This document shows, piece after piece, positions 52,265-61,100 of a stretch of DNA of 64,000 bases (position 1 is the first letter of the stretch; each line of letters starts with the position of its first letter). The notes under the pieces are model-generated. The model was not told where the DNA came from. It was given only the letters and a program-made list of their open reading frames with translations, and made no database searches. Made by a program: the position numbers and the translations under genes. Source of the stretch: Ferruginibacter sp. (GTDB lineage Bacteria; Bacteroidota; Bacteroidia; Chitinophagales; Chitinophagaceae); assembly GCF_028288465.1 (NCBI RefSeq), contig NZ_JAQBNR010000019.1, positions 62,001 to 126,000 on the forward strand. The letters are read 5' to 3'.

Positions 52265-54382
52265 TTGATAAAAAAAATAAACATAGCATTAGTTGGTAAC
52301 CCTAACAGCGGCAAAAGTTCTTTGTTCAATGTGTTAACCGGGTTAAACCAAAAGGTTGGAAATTTTCCCGGCGTTACCGTTGATAAAAAAACCGGGCAAT
52401 GTACTATTTCTGAAACGCTTTCAGCTACGCTGATTGATTTGCCTGGTACGTACAGTTTATATCCCAAACGTGCAGATGAATGGGTTGCCTATAAAGTATT
52501 GCTGCAACAGGATGATGACATTAAGCCGGATATGGTTTTGCTGGTGGCTGATGCCAGCAATCTTAAAAGAAACCTGTTGTTTTGCAGCCAGATCATTGAT
52601 TTAAAAATACCGGTGGTACTGGCCTTAAGCATGATGGATCTTGCTGGTAATAAAGGAACGCAGATTGATTTGGCCGGCCTTGAAAGGGAGTTGGGCGTGC
52701 CGGTTGTAAGCATCAATCCCCGTAAAGGAAAGGGCATACCTCAGTTAAAAAAAATAATTGATCAAACCGCGGCACATATCACCGCAGCGCCCAGGGAGTT
52801 TATCAACAATGCTGAACTGGCGGAAAGTCCGGTATCCGCTGTAAAAAAATTATTTCCATCCATAAGCGATTACACGGCTTTACACTATTTAATCAACCAC
52901 GAACATTTTAAGCTGGGCCACTCAATGCAGGATAGAATTGAAGCCATAGAGAAGGAAAATAATTTCAATCCTACCCGTACCCAGGCCGAAGAAATCATGC
53001 AACGCTATGGCCGCATCAAGCAAATTATGCAGGTTACGGTGGTAGAAAATGATCCGCTCAAGAAAGCATTGTTCACTGAAAAGCTGGACAATATTTTGCT
53101 GGACAGAAAATGGGGTTATCTTATTTTACTGGCAGTTTTATTTCTTTTATTTCAAAGTGTATTTTGGATTGCGCATTATCCCATGGATGCCATCGAATGG
53201 ATTTTTGGTAAACTGAGCGGCTTTTTAAGCAGCACGCTTCCGGATACCTGGTGGAGTGATTTGTTGATCAATGGTGTTATTGCCGGTCTTAGTGGTATCA
53301 TGGTTTTTATTCCGCAGATCATGATTTTGTTTGGGCTGATTACATTGCTGGAAGATACCGGCTATATGGCAAGGATAAGTTTTTTAACCGACAAGCTGAT
53401 GCGCAAAGTAGGATTGAATGGAAAAAGCGTAATGCCGATGATCAGTGGCTTTGCCTGTGCCGTGCCTGCTATTATGAGCGCACGGAATATTGAAAACCGC
53501 AAGGAACGGTTACTCACTATTATGGTTACCCCGTTAATGAGTTGCAGCGCCAGGTTACCGGTGTATACTATTTTAATTGCCCTTGTAATTCCTTCTAAAT
53601 TATATTTTGGTTTTATTAGTGTTCAGGGGCTGGTGATGATGGCATTATATTTATTGGGTACAGTAATGGCACTGATTGTAGCCTATGTAATGAAATGGTT
53701 TATTAAAATAAAAGAGAAGAGTTTTTTTATTTTAGAACTGCCTGTTTACAGGGCGCCCCGCTGGAAAAATGCATTAACGACCATGATTGAAAAAGCAAAA
53801 ATATTTGTATTCCAGGCAGGTAAAATAATAATGGTGATCAGTCTTTTGTTGTGGGTACTGAGCACTTTTGGGCCGGCAAAAAATATGGCTGCTGTTACAA
53901 CCAAATATGATCAGCTGGTACAGCAAAATCCGCAGCAGGCAACCGAATTGAACCGGGAACGTAAAACAGCATTATTGCAAAATTCATTCGCCGGTACACT
54001 TGGTAAATTTATTGAACCCGCCATTCGCCCATTGGGTTATGACTGGAAAATTGGCATTGCCCTGGTTACCTCCTTTGCCGCCAGGGAAGTTTTTGTGGGT
54101 ACCATGGCAACACTGTACAGTGTTGGTGAAGATGCCAGTGAAAACAGCAGCACGTTGCGCCAAAAAATGAATGCCGCCGTAAGATCGGATGGCACCAAGG
54201 TTTATAACCTGGCCACAGGGTTATCATTATTGGTTTTTTATGTGCTGGCCATGCAATGCATGAGTACGATGGCAGTTGTAAAAAGAGAAACCCGCAGCTG
54301 GAAATGGCCGCTTATACAATTGGCGTATATGACCGGGCTGGCTTACTTATTAAGCTGGGGAATTTACAGGCTGTTTATATAG
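52265..54382 (+). CDS. feoB: Ferrous iron transport protein B
   Basis: This is an inner-membrane Fe(II) transporter with a cytoplasmic GTPase. G1 is ALVGNPNSGKSSLFN right at the start, G3 is LIDLPGTYSLYP, and G4 lies near LALSMMDLAG. The two Gate domains (MISGFACAVPAIMSARNIEN, ITSFAAREVFVGTMA-like sequence) and about ten membrane segments follow. The start is a TTG: an in-frame stop at 52226 and the position of G1 leave no ATG upstream. Of 705 residues, typical for FeoB. No feoA lies next to it, and no FeoA domain is fused. Regulation by iron cannot be read here. Confidence 0.95.
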   Translation: MIKKINIALVGNPNSGKSSLFNVLTGLNQKVGNFPGVTVDKKTGQCTISETLSATLIDLPGTYSLYPKRADEWVAYKVLLQQDDDIKPDMVLLVADASNLKRNLLFCSQIIDLKIPVVLALSMMDLAGNKGTQIDLAGLERELGVPVVSINPRKGKGIPQLKKIIDQTAAHITAAPREFINNAELAESPVSAVKKLFPSISDYTALHYLINHEHFKLGHSMQDRIEAIEKENNFNPTRTQAEEIMQRYGRIKQIMQVTVVENDPLKKALFTEKLDNILLDRKWGYLILLAVLFLLFQSVFWIAHYPMDAIEWIFGKLSGFLSSTLPDTWWSDLLINGVIAGLSGIMVFIPQIMILFGLITLLEDTGYMARISFLTDKLMRKVGLNGKSVMPMISGFACAVPAIMSARNIENRKERLLTIMVTPLMSCSARLPVYTILIALVIPSKLYFGFISVQGLVMMALYLLGTVMALIVAYVMKWFIKIKEKSFFILELPVYRAPRWKNALTTMIEKAKIFVFQAGKIIMVISLLLWVLSTFGPAKNMAAVTTKYDQLVQQNPQQATELNRERKTALLQNSFAGTLGKFIEPAIRPLGYDWKIGIALVTSFAAREVFVGTMATLYSVGEDASENSSTLRQKMNAAVRSDGTKVYNLATGLSLLVFYVLAMQCMSTMAVVKRETRSWKWPLIQLAYMTGLAYLLSWGIYRLFI

Positions 54383-54427
54383 GTTCTTGCAGATCAATAA
54401 CAAAAACTTCTCCTTAAAATTGGATTT

Positions 54428-54469
54428 ATACTGTAAAAATTTCAGTCTTAATACTGATAAAATTTCAGT
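54428..54469. promoter_or_regulatory. Tandem 19-base repeat before the small heat-shock gene
   Basis: ATACTGTAAAAATTTCAGT (54428-54446) and ATACTGATAAAATTTCAGT (54451-54469) agree at 17 of 19 bases. Each is an imperfect palindrome (ACTG...CAGT) and they repeat every 23 bases. They lie about 150 bases before the hsp20 start codon and may be paired regulator sites. Confidence 0.5.
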
Positions 54470-54608
54470 GTTTCTTACTACCTCTGCTTTACAGCAAAGC
54501 CAATGCTGACAATGATTCAGATTACTTTTCAAAGTTTTCAAGTGGCATATTGCTTGATGAATAAGTGGTATAAATATTTTCTTTAACCAATTTAAAAAGG
54601 AGGTAATT

Positions 54609-55061
54609 ATGACACTCGTAAAAAGAAACGGAAACCTGATGCGTGCATTTCCAACACTGTTTGATGATTTTTTAAACAGGGATTTATTCAATTGGGGCCA
54701 GTCTAATTATTCTAATACTGGTACTTCCCTGCCTGCTGTAAACATTAAAGAAACCAACGAAGGTTTTGAAGTGGAGATGGCAGCACCTGGAATGAAAAAA
54801 ACTGATTTTAAAGTTCAGCTCGAAGGAAATATGCTTACCATCAGCTCCGAAAAAAGTAACCAAACTGAAGAAAACGAGGGAGACCGCTACTCCCGTAAGG
54901 AATTTAGCTACCAGTCATTTGAACGTTCTTTTACCTTGCCCAAGGATGTCGTGGACGTAGAAAAGATCAATGCGAAATATGAAGATGGGGTATTGCAGCT
55001 ACACATTCCAAAAGTGGAAGAGGCAAAGCAAAAAGCACCCAAAATGATCCAGATTTCTTAA
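54609..55061 (+). CDS. Small heat-shock protein, Hsp20/alpha-crystallin family
   Basis: This 150-residue chaperone binds unfolding proteins without ATP. The alpha-crystallin domain covers about residues 38-135: LPAVNIKETNEGFEVEMAAP, then RKEFSYQSFERSFTLPKDVV and the signature KYEDGVLQLHIPK. The N-terminal arm RAFPTLFDDFLNRDLFNWG is typical of the bacterial class. The C-terminus carries a loose I-x-I-type motif (MIQIS). Just before the start codon lies AAAAAGGAGG, a strong Shine-Dalgarno sequence, unusual in this phylum and consistent with high output. A terminator follows. Confidence 0.94.
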   Translation: MTLVKRNGNLMRAFPTLFDDFLNRDLFNWGQSNYSNTGTSLPAVNIKETNEGFEVEMAAPGMKKTDFKVQLEGNMLTISSEKSNQTEENEGDRYSRKEFSYQSFERSFTLPKDVVDVEKINAKYEDGVLQLHIPKVEEAKQKAPKMIQIS

Positions 55062-55090
55062 CTTTTTTAACCAATTAAATGGTATTACAA

Positions 55091-55121
55091 TAGCTGCCTT
55101 CACTGGCGGCTATTTTTTTTT
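55091..55121 (+). terminator. Intrinsic terminator of hsp20
   Basis: TAGCTGCC and GGCGGCTA pair over eight bases with one wobble around TTCACT, followed by nine Ts. It lies 30 bases after the stop codon. Confidence 0.85.
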
Positions 55122-55342
55122 GAGCCTCTGGTAAAATCTATTTTCGAATTTATTCCTGTAACCGCCATCTGGCTTAACCCCCTAAATACCACCGGCTTTC
55201 CACCGTTCAGCATATAAATTTTACCAATTGTCATTATCCGGCAAATCTTTTTAATCAGTTATTTTCCTACCAAACCCACAACAGTAAAGGCTTGCACGAA
55301 TTACGGCATTAGTAATCACCACCAACTACTAAAAAATAAATG
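55122..55342. other. Gap between hsp20 terminator and PadR promoter
   Basis: Together with the flanking sites this is part of a 431-base stretch without a gene. I see no open frame of note, no RNA fold and no repeat in this portion. Confidence 0.5.
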
Positions 55343-55382
55343 GTACTATGTGTTGTATAGTACTGTAAAGTTTATATCTTTG
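55343..55382 (+). promoter_or_regulatory. Promoter of the padR operon with an embedded palindromic operator
   Basis: TTG (55353-55355), a 19-base spacer and TATCTTTG (55375-55382) match the phylum consensus well. GTACTAT-N7-ATAGTAC (55343-55363) is a perfect 7-base inverted repeat centred on the -33 box. A dimeric repressor bound there would block polymerase. PadR-type regulators commonly control their own operon, so PadR itself is the likely ligand. Confidence 0.65.
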
Positions 55383-55492
55383 TGTTGTTAAGGCGAGAGG
55401 GCAGTAAAACAACAGGTGTATTTCCGGACGATCACTTGTCAACAACCAAACTCAGTAAACCCAACCAAATTGAATTTTAAAACATTGAAGCC

Positions 55493-55861
55493 ATGAACAT
55501 TGATAACACAGCCAGCCAGATGCGGAAAGGAGTTTTGGAGTTCTGTATTCTTTCGGTGATCAAACAGGGCGAAGCGTATCCATCGGATATCATCGACAAG
55601 ATGAGAACCGCCAACCTGAACATCTTTGAAGGAACATTGTACCCGCTGCTAACCAGGTTAAAAAATGCAGAGTTTCTTACTTACCGTTGGGTAGAAAGTA
55701 ACAGCGGTCCGCCACGGAAATATTTTTCCCTTACCGAAAAAGGAGATGCGTTTTACAGGGAACTGGAAGCAACCTGGAACGAACTGGCCAACGCTGTAAA
55801 AGCACTTTCAGAAGCCGAACAACAACATACCAGTAACACCAACTTCAACAACCCGGAATAG
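55493..55861 (+). CDS. PadR-family transcriptional regulator
   Basis: This 122-residue winged-helix repressor has the PadR signature LEFCILSVIKQGEAYPSDII, then NIFEGTLYPLLTRLKNAEFL with the recognition helix and YRWVESNSGPPRKYFSLTEK in the wing. A C-terminal helix serves for dimer formation. It probably represses its own operon, including the PspC gene 63 bases downstream, through the palindrome at 55343-55363. Small hydrophobic ligands or envelope stress release many members, but the signal is unknown here. Confidence 0.93.
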   Translation: MNIDNTASQMRKGVLEFCILSVIKQGEAYPSDIIDKMRTANLNIFEGTLYPLLTRLKNAEFLTYRWVESNSGPPRKYFSLTEKGDAFYRELEATWNELANAVKALSEAEQQHTSNTNFNNPE

Positions 55862-55924
55862 GAACGATAGGCATTGTTTTTATTGGGGCCCGAATCAACT
55901 AACGAATACGAAACACAATTAACC

Positions 55925-58147
55925 ATGAAACAAGTAATAAATATCAACTTCCACGGACAAGTAGTGCCGATAGAAGTTTCTGCATTTGACTTGCTTAAAC
56001 AATATACCGCCAGCCTGAATACTTATTTTGCAAATGAAGAAGGCAAGGAAGAGATCATTAATGATATTGAAAGCCGCATTGCAGAGTTATTCCAGGAAAG
56101 GCTGAAAAAAGGCGTTACCTGCATAACAGATGAAGATGTAAATGCTATCATTAAAAGTATGGGCCGTCCGGAAGAATTTGAGGGCGAAGACAGTACAGCT
56201 TATACACAGACTTCAACTGCTTCTTCATCAGCAACAGGCAATCAACAATCCCAGCAAAATACTACAAGCGCAGGATTTAAAAGACTGTACAGGGATGAAA
56301 CTGACAAAATTTTAGGTGGCGTTTGTGCCGGTCTGGCCAATTATTTTGGAATAGATGTAGTAATTGTCAGGATCATTTTTGTGGTGCTTGCCATCTCTTT
56401 TGGATTTGGTTTAATACCCTACATCATTTTATGGATAGCAGTACCCAGCACGGCAACCAAAATAATCGGCGGTACACGCAAAAGATTGTTCCGGGATCCG
56501 GACGATAAAAAGATTGCCGGTGTGTGCTCCGGTATTGGTAACTATTTCGGCATCAATCCCTGGATACCAAGAGTATTGTTTTTGCTGCCCTTTTTAACTT
56601 TTGTTTTTCACTGGAGCCACTGGGGTTTTATGGAATTTCCTAATTTTTTAAGACTGGGATTTAGCCCCGGCGCACTTATCATCTATATTATTTTGTGGCT
56701 GGTAATACCCGAAGCCACCAGTACCGCGGAAAAACTGGAAATGAAAGGTGAGAAGGTAGATTTAAACTCCATTAAGAATTCAGTGGTGGAAGAAATGAAA
56801 GGAGTTCAGCAAAGAGCAGAAAGACTGGGCCATGAAGCAAGGGCTTTCGCCGAAGAAAAAGGAAAAACAATGGGTGCGGAAATGGGCTCTGCAGCCCGGA
56901 GAAGTGGCAGGTCGCTGGGTGATATCATCGTCTTTATTGTAAAGGGCTTTGCTTATTTTATTATCGGATGTTTTGGTTTTGCTTTTGTAGTTGCACTGTT
57001 TGCTTTTGCAGTAGCTTCAATAGGCGTGTTTCCGCTGAAAGACTTTTTGCTGACTGATGGCCTGCAAAATTACCTGGCCTGGGGAACGCTGATATTTTTT
57101 ATTGCAGTGCCTGTAATTGGAATTATCACCTGGATTATACGCAGGCTTGCAAAAATGAAAAGTAACCGCAAAGTATTACGCTTTACATTTATCAGTTTAT
57201 ACATCATTGGATGGGCCTGCTTTATATCTTTAATAGCATCCGTTGGGCGTGATTTTAAAAGCATGAATAATATTATTGAACAAGACGTCAACCTTGCAAA
57301 TCCTGGTATTGCAAAGCTGGAAATCACTAACAATTCTCCATTAAAAAAATACTACCGTAATAACTGGTTAAAGTTTGAGCCTTTTCAAAACCTGGATGAT
57401 GATACTGTTTTTGTGGAAAATGTTTCTATAAAAATTATCAAAGCTACCAATGATAGTTTCAGGGTTACTATGATAAAGATGGCCAATGGCGAAAACAGGC
57501 GGTCGGCTGATACACTTGCGAGATTGATTCAATTCAATGTAGCACAACATGATTCTCTGCTGTTACTGGATAAGGGAATCCCAATTACAAAAGACGACAA
57601 ATTCCGTAACCAGCGGGTAATTATTACGGTGTATGTACCTGTTGGAAAACAAATACGAATTGACCGGAACGTTGGCTGGAATAACAACATTCATTTTAGC
57701 GGCCCATGGAACGATCATTACAATGACCTGGATATTGATGATGAAGAAAGAGGCTGGCAAACGGATGTAAACTATGTGATGCGTGCAAATGGGTTATATA
57801 CGTTAACCGGAAAACCTGCCGATGAATGGAAGAACGGTGACAGAAACAAACGGGATGACAATGATGATGACAGAGAAGATAATGATACAAGTAAAAGTAC
57901 AAATAACAGCGGTGGCACTTATCGTTACAACAGCGCACAAAAAATAGATTCTTTAAAAACTGACCTGCAAAAAGTGCAGCAGCAATACAAAGATTCTTTG
58001 TTGAAAGAACAAAATGACATTAAGAAAAAACAGGAAGAAAATAAAAAGAAACTTGAAAAATTGAATGTTACAATAAGCGATACAGAACCAGCCGGTGACA
58101 CGTTGTTACAATCTTACAGTCCGGTGGCAAGCATTGGATTAATATAG
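55925..58147 (+). CDS. PspC-domain membrane protein with two PspC units and a C-terminal beta domain
   Basis: The ATG at 55925 (MKQVININFHGQVVPIEVS) is used; the track's upstream TTG lacks support. An N-terminal helical part (residues 1-95) precedes PspC 1 (RLYRDETDKILGGVCAGLAN) and PspC 2 (RLFRDPDDKKIAGVCSGIGN). Further membrane segments lie at about 335-470. The last 260 residues form an extracytoplasmic DUF4098-like beta domain, then a charged coiled coil (KKKQEENKKKLEKLNVTIS). Such proteins answer envelope stress in Bacteroidota and often sit with PadR. The PadR gene directly upstream fits this. A strong terminator follows the stop codon. Confidence 0.9.
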   Translation: MKQVININFHGQVVPIEVSAFDLLKQYTASLNTYFANEEGKEEIINDIESRIAELFQERLKKGVTCITDEDVNAIIKSMGRPEEFEGEDSTAYTQTSTASSSATGNQQSQQNTTSAGFKRLYRDETDKILGGVCAGLANYFGIDVVIVRIIFVVLAISFGFGLIPYIILWIAVPSTATKIIGGTRKRLFRDPDDKKIAGVCSGIGNYFGINPWIPRVLFLLPFLTFVFHWSHWGFMEFPNFLRLGFSPGALIIYIILWLVIPEATSTAEKLEMKGEKVDLNSIKNSVVEEMKGVQQRAERLGHEARAFAEEKGKTMGAEMGSAARRSGRSLGDIIVFIVKGFAYFIIGCFGFAFVVALFAFAVASIGVFPLKDFLLTDGLQNYLAWGTLIFFIAVPVIGIITWIIRRLAKMKSNRKVLRFTFISLYIIGWACFISLIASVGRDFKSMNNIIEQDVNLANPGIAKLEITNNSPLKKYYRNNWLKFEPFQNLDDDTVFVENVSIKIIKATNDSFRVTMIKMANGENRRSADTLARLIQFNVAQHDSLLLLDKGIPITKDDKFRNQRVIITVYVPVGKQIRIDRNVGWNNNIHFSGPWNDHYNDLDIDDEERGWQTDVNYVMRANGLYTLTGKPADEWKNGDRNKRDDNDDDREDNDTSKSTNNSGGTYRYNSAQKIDSLKTDLQKVQQQYKDSLLKEQNDIKKKQEENKKKLEKLNVTISDTEPAGDTLLQSYSPVASIGLI

Positions 58148-58183
58148 TTTCAATAGTTGAGTTGAAGTGAAACAAAAACAGGG

Positions 58184-58210
58184 TCCCGCCGTAATTGGCG
58201 GGATTTTGTT
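58184..58210 (+). terminator. Intrinsic terminator of the padR-pspC operon
   Basis: TCCCGCC and GGCGGGA pair perfectly around GTAATT, followed by a T-rich tract (TTTTGTTTTT). It lies 37 bases after the stop codon. Confidence 0.85.
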
Positions 58211-58380
58211 TTTGCCTGCGGCAGAACTAAAGCATTGTCGCTGAACGTTGCCAACGGTATGCGGCACAAGAGGGCGATGCAACGATGTTGCCAAAGCTTC
58301 CCTGCCCGGACAATAATTTTTTATTTGCAATACCAGTTTACTCTATTTTTGTGGCTTCTATTTTTTAATAAAACTATACA

Positions 58381-59466
58381 ATGAAGACCACTCCATTTAC
58401 AGAAAAACACATCGCCCTGGGTGCAAAAATGGCTGAATTTGCCGGATACAACATGCCCATCAGTTACACCGGAATCAATGATGAACATGCAGCTGTGCGC
58501 AACAATGCGGGTGTGTTTGATGTAAGCCACATGGGTGAGTTTATTTTAAAAGGAGAACATGCGCTGGAACTGATTCAGCGTTTAACCAGCAACGACGCAT
58601 CCAAATTAACTGCAGGTAAAGCCCAGTACAGTTGCCTGCCCAATGATGACGGCGGTATTGTTGACGACCTGCTGGTATATTGTATTGAAGAGAACAAGGT
58701 GTATATGCTGGTTGTAAATGCCGGCAATATTGATAAAGACTGGAAATGGATCAGCAGCCACAATACGAACGATGTAGAAATGCACAACATTTCTGACAAA
58801 ACCTGCCTGCTGGCCATACAGGGGCCCAATGCCAATAAAATACTGCAACCACTTACCGATACCGATATCCTCAATTTAAAATACTACACATTTGTGAGGG
58901 GAACTTTTGCCGGCGTAAGCAATGTGTTGATAAGTGCAACAGGTTATACAGGTGCTGGCGGCGTGGAAATTTATTTTGAAAATAAAGCTGGGGATGCCGA
59001 TAAAATATGGGATGCTATTTTTGAGGCTGGAGCAGCGCAAGGTATAAAACCAATTGGGTTAGGCGCCAGAGATACATTGCGGCTTGAAATGGGTTTTTGC
59101 TTATATGGCAATGATATAGATGATACAACGTCTCCGCTTGAAGCTGGCTTGGGATGGATTACTAAGTTCACAAAAGACTTTACATCAAAAGCCATATTTG
59201 AAAAGCAAAAGGCAAAAGGCGTTACTAAAAAACTGGTAGGTTTTGAAATGCTGGAAAAAGGTATTGCCCGCCACGATTACCTGATTAAGGATTTTGAAGG
59301 AGCCATTATTGGTAAAGTGACCTCCGGTACGCAGTCTCCGTCGCTTGGTAAAGCCATTGGAATGGGATACGTAGACAGCAAACACGCTGCGATTGATACA
59401 GAAATTTACATCAGTATACGCAATACGCTTCTAAAGGCTAAAGTTGTTAAAATGCCTTTTGCTTAA
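58381..59466 (+). CDS. gcvT: Aminomethyltransferase, T protein of the glycine cleavage system
   Basis: This enzyme moves the methylene group of glycine to tetrahydrofolate and releases ammonia. Family blocks are [40 protein letters not shown], and [19 protein letters not shown] near the folate site. The Asp in [15 protein letters not shown] and the C-terminal [20 protein letters not shown] complete the fold. Its 361 residues are normal. gcvH and gcvP are not in the window. No glycine riboswitch is visible in the leader; a possible -7 box TATTTTTG lies at 58344-58351. Confidence 0.96.
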   Translation: MKTTPFTEKHIALGAKMAEFAGYNMPISYTGINDEHAAVRNNAGVFDVSHMGEFILKGEHALELIQRLTSNDASKLTAGKAQYSCLPNDDGGIVDDLLVYCIEENKVYMLVVNAGNIDKDWKWISSHNTNDVEMHNISDKTCLLAIQGPNANKILQPLTDTDILNLKYYTFVRGTFAGVSNVLISATGYTGAGGVEIYFENKAGDADKIWDAIFEAGAAQGIKPIGLGARDTLRLEMGFCLYGNDIDDTTSPLEAGLGWITKFTKDFTSKAIFEKQKAKGVTKKLVGFEMLEKGIARHDYLIKDFEGAIIGKVTSGTQSPSLGKAIGMGYVDSKHAAIDTEIYISIRNTLLKAKVVKMPFA

Positions 59467-59661
59467 TTACAATGCAACAGCAAATGAACAATGCCCTGTA
59501 TAAATAAATTATTGCCGGGATAGTGTATAACAACAGGTGAAAGAAAAAGCAACCGGCATCATTGCTTGCTGATTTGTTGATAACATTTTTTTGCTAAAAT
59601 GGGCACCACAGGCAAAGGCAGCTAAATTTTCTTATCTTGAGAATCATATTTTATCTGACAA

Positions 59662-60135
59662 ATGGCCCATATTCATTTAACTACATTTATTGCAGCGCCG
59701 GCCAAAAGAGTTTTTGATTTAAGCCGCAGCATCACGCTGCATAAAAAATCAATGGCACACACCAATGAAACTGCTGTTGCCGGAACAACCAGCGGCCTGA
59801 TAAACAAAGGCGAAACCGTTACCTGGCAGGGAAAGCATTTTTTTAAAACACGGCAGTTCACTTCGGCCATTACCGAAATGCAATCACCGCTGATGTTTAC
59901 CGATGCAATGACCCGGGGCGATTTTAAAAGTTATGTTCACGAGCATCATTTTAAACAGGTGGCCAATGGCAGCATCATGATAGACATTGTTGATTTTGAA
60001 ACGCCGTATGGCGCACTGGGCAAAGCAGCCAATAGCTTGTTTTTGAAAAAGTACATGGAAAAACTGTTAACTAAAAGAAACCAGGTAATTAAAGAATATG
60101 CTGAAAGCGAAAAGTGGAAAGCGATATTAAATTAA
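59662..60135 (+). CDS. SRPBCC-superfamily protein
   Basis: This 157-residue cytosolic protein has the START-like ligand fold: a first strand HIHLTTFIAAPAKRVFDL, a middle FKTRQFTSAITEMQSPLMFT and a long C-terminal helix (KYMEKLLTKRNQVIKEYAE). Related proteins are annotated as cell-division inhibitor or polyketide-cyclase-like, without proof. It is 10 bases from the next gene, with which it probably shares a transcript. Ligand unknown. Confidence 0.85.
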   Translation: MAHIHLTTFIAAPAKRVFDLSRSITLHKKSMAHTNETAVAGTTSGLINKGETVTWQGKHFFKTRQFTSAITEMQSPLMFTDAMTRGDFKSYVHEHHFKQVANGSIMIDIVDFETPYGALGKAANSLFLKKYMEKLLTKRNQVIKEYAESEKWKAILN

Positions 60136-60145
60136 ATTTGCAGGA

Positions 60146-60895
60146 ATGAATTCAGTAAAACCCTCGTTACATACTTCGCTGTCTCCTGCCCTGTTGCACT
60201 TATATAACGTAAGCAACAGTATCGTGGTTATCATTGATGTTTTAAGAGCAACCTCTACAATAGCCACTGTTTTACACAATGGCGCCAAATGCATTATTCC
60301 AGTTGATAGTGTGGCGGCATGCATACGCATCGGCAAACAGATTGAAGGCATTACCGCCGGCGAAAGAGATGGCCAGATAGCAGAAGGCCTGGCACACGGT
60401 AATTCGCCTTTTGAATATCCGCGGGAATTTGTGGGTGGCAAAACGCTGGTGCTGACCACAACCAACGGTACCAAGTTATTACATATGGCCCTGGAGAAAG
60501 GAGCCAAAAAAATCATCACCGGTTCTTTCGGCAATTTAACCGCAGTGTGCGATTATCTGATTGAGCAAAAGCGGCATGTAATTTTGGGGTGTGCAGCCTG
60601 GAAGGACAGGGTGAATATAGAAGATACCTTGTTTGCAGGGGCCGTCATCAACCGGGTAAAAGAACATTTTACTATCAACTGCGATGCGTCACAACTGGCC
60701 GAAACCATGTATACGGATGCCCGCGAAGATATGTTTGAATTTTTGAAAAATAAAAATGCCTCTCATTATCACCGCCTTACAAAATTTGGTCTTGAAAAAG
60801 ATATCCGTTATTGCCTTACAGAAGATGCCGCCAATGTTTTATGCGTATACGAAGGCGGAAAACTGGTGGTAGGGGTACAGGGAGAACAGGTTTAA
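60146..60895 (+). CDS. comB: 2-phosphosulfolactate phosphatase-family protein (ComB)
   Basis: This 249-residue Mg-dependent phosphatase belongs to the ComB family, which removes phosphate from 2-phosphosulfolactate in coenzyme M or sulfolactate synthesis. Conserved blocks are VVIIDVLRATSTIATVLHNG, LVLTTTNGTKLLHMA, ITGSFGNLTAVCDYL and LGCAAWKDRVNIEDTLFAGA. Many bacteria carry it with no coenzyme M pathway; none of the other genes (comA, comC) is in the window. In Bacteroidota a link to sulfolactate or sulfonolipid precursors is possible but not shown. Confidence 0.9.
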   Translation: MNSVKPSLHTSLSPALLHLYNVSNSIVVIIDVLRATSTIATVLHNGAKCIIPVDSVAACIRIGKQIEGITAGERDGQIAEGLAHGNSPFEYPREFVGGKTLVLTTTNGTKLLHMALEKGAKKIITGSFGNLTAVCDYLIEQKRHVILGCAAWKDRVNIEDTLFAGAVINRVKEHFTINCDASQLAETMYTDAREDMFEFLKNKNASHYHRLTKFGLEKDIRYCLTEDAANVLCVYEGGKLVVGVQGEQV

Positions 60896-60978
60896 ATAAC
60901 GCCGCCATTTAATAAACAGATATAATTTTTGTTTTCTGCACAAAGCTCTTTCATACACCGCCTTTCTTTATTTTTTGT

Positions 60979-60986
60979 TACTTTTG
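60979..60986 (+). promoter_or_regulatory. -7 box before the helicase gene
   Basis: TACTTTTG fits TAnnTTTG and lies 115 bases before the start codon. No exact -33 box is seen at 19-21 bases. Confidence 0.35.
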
Positions 60987-61100
60987 CAAATTGCCTTTTC
61001 GAAAGCATGACTTTAATCTAACCCTTTCAACAAACCGGTTGCGACGGGGGTTAAATAATAATCTGCAGGAAGAAATCCAGGCTGGAATCAAAAACATTGT

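Noticed and set aside
58211-58380. Glycine riboswitch before gcvT
   Set aside because: I see no paired aptamer-like helices with conserved glycine-aptamer words in the 170-base leader.
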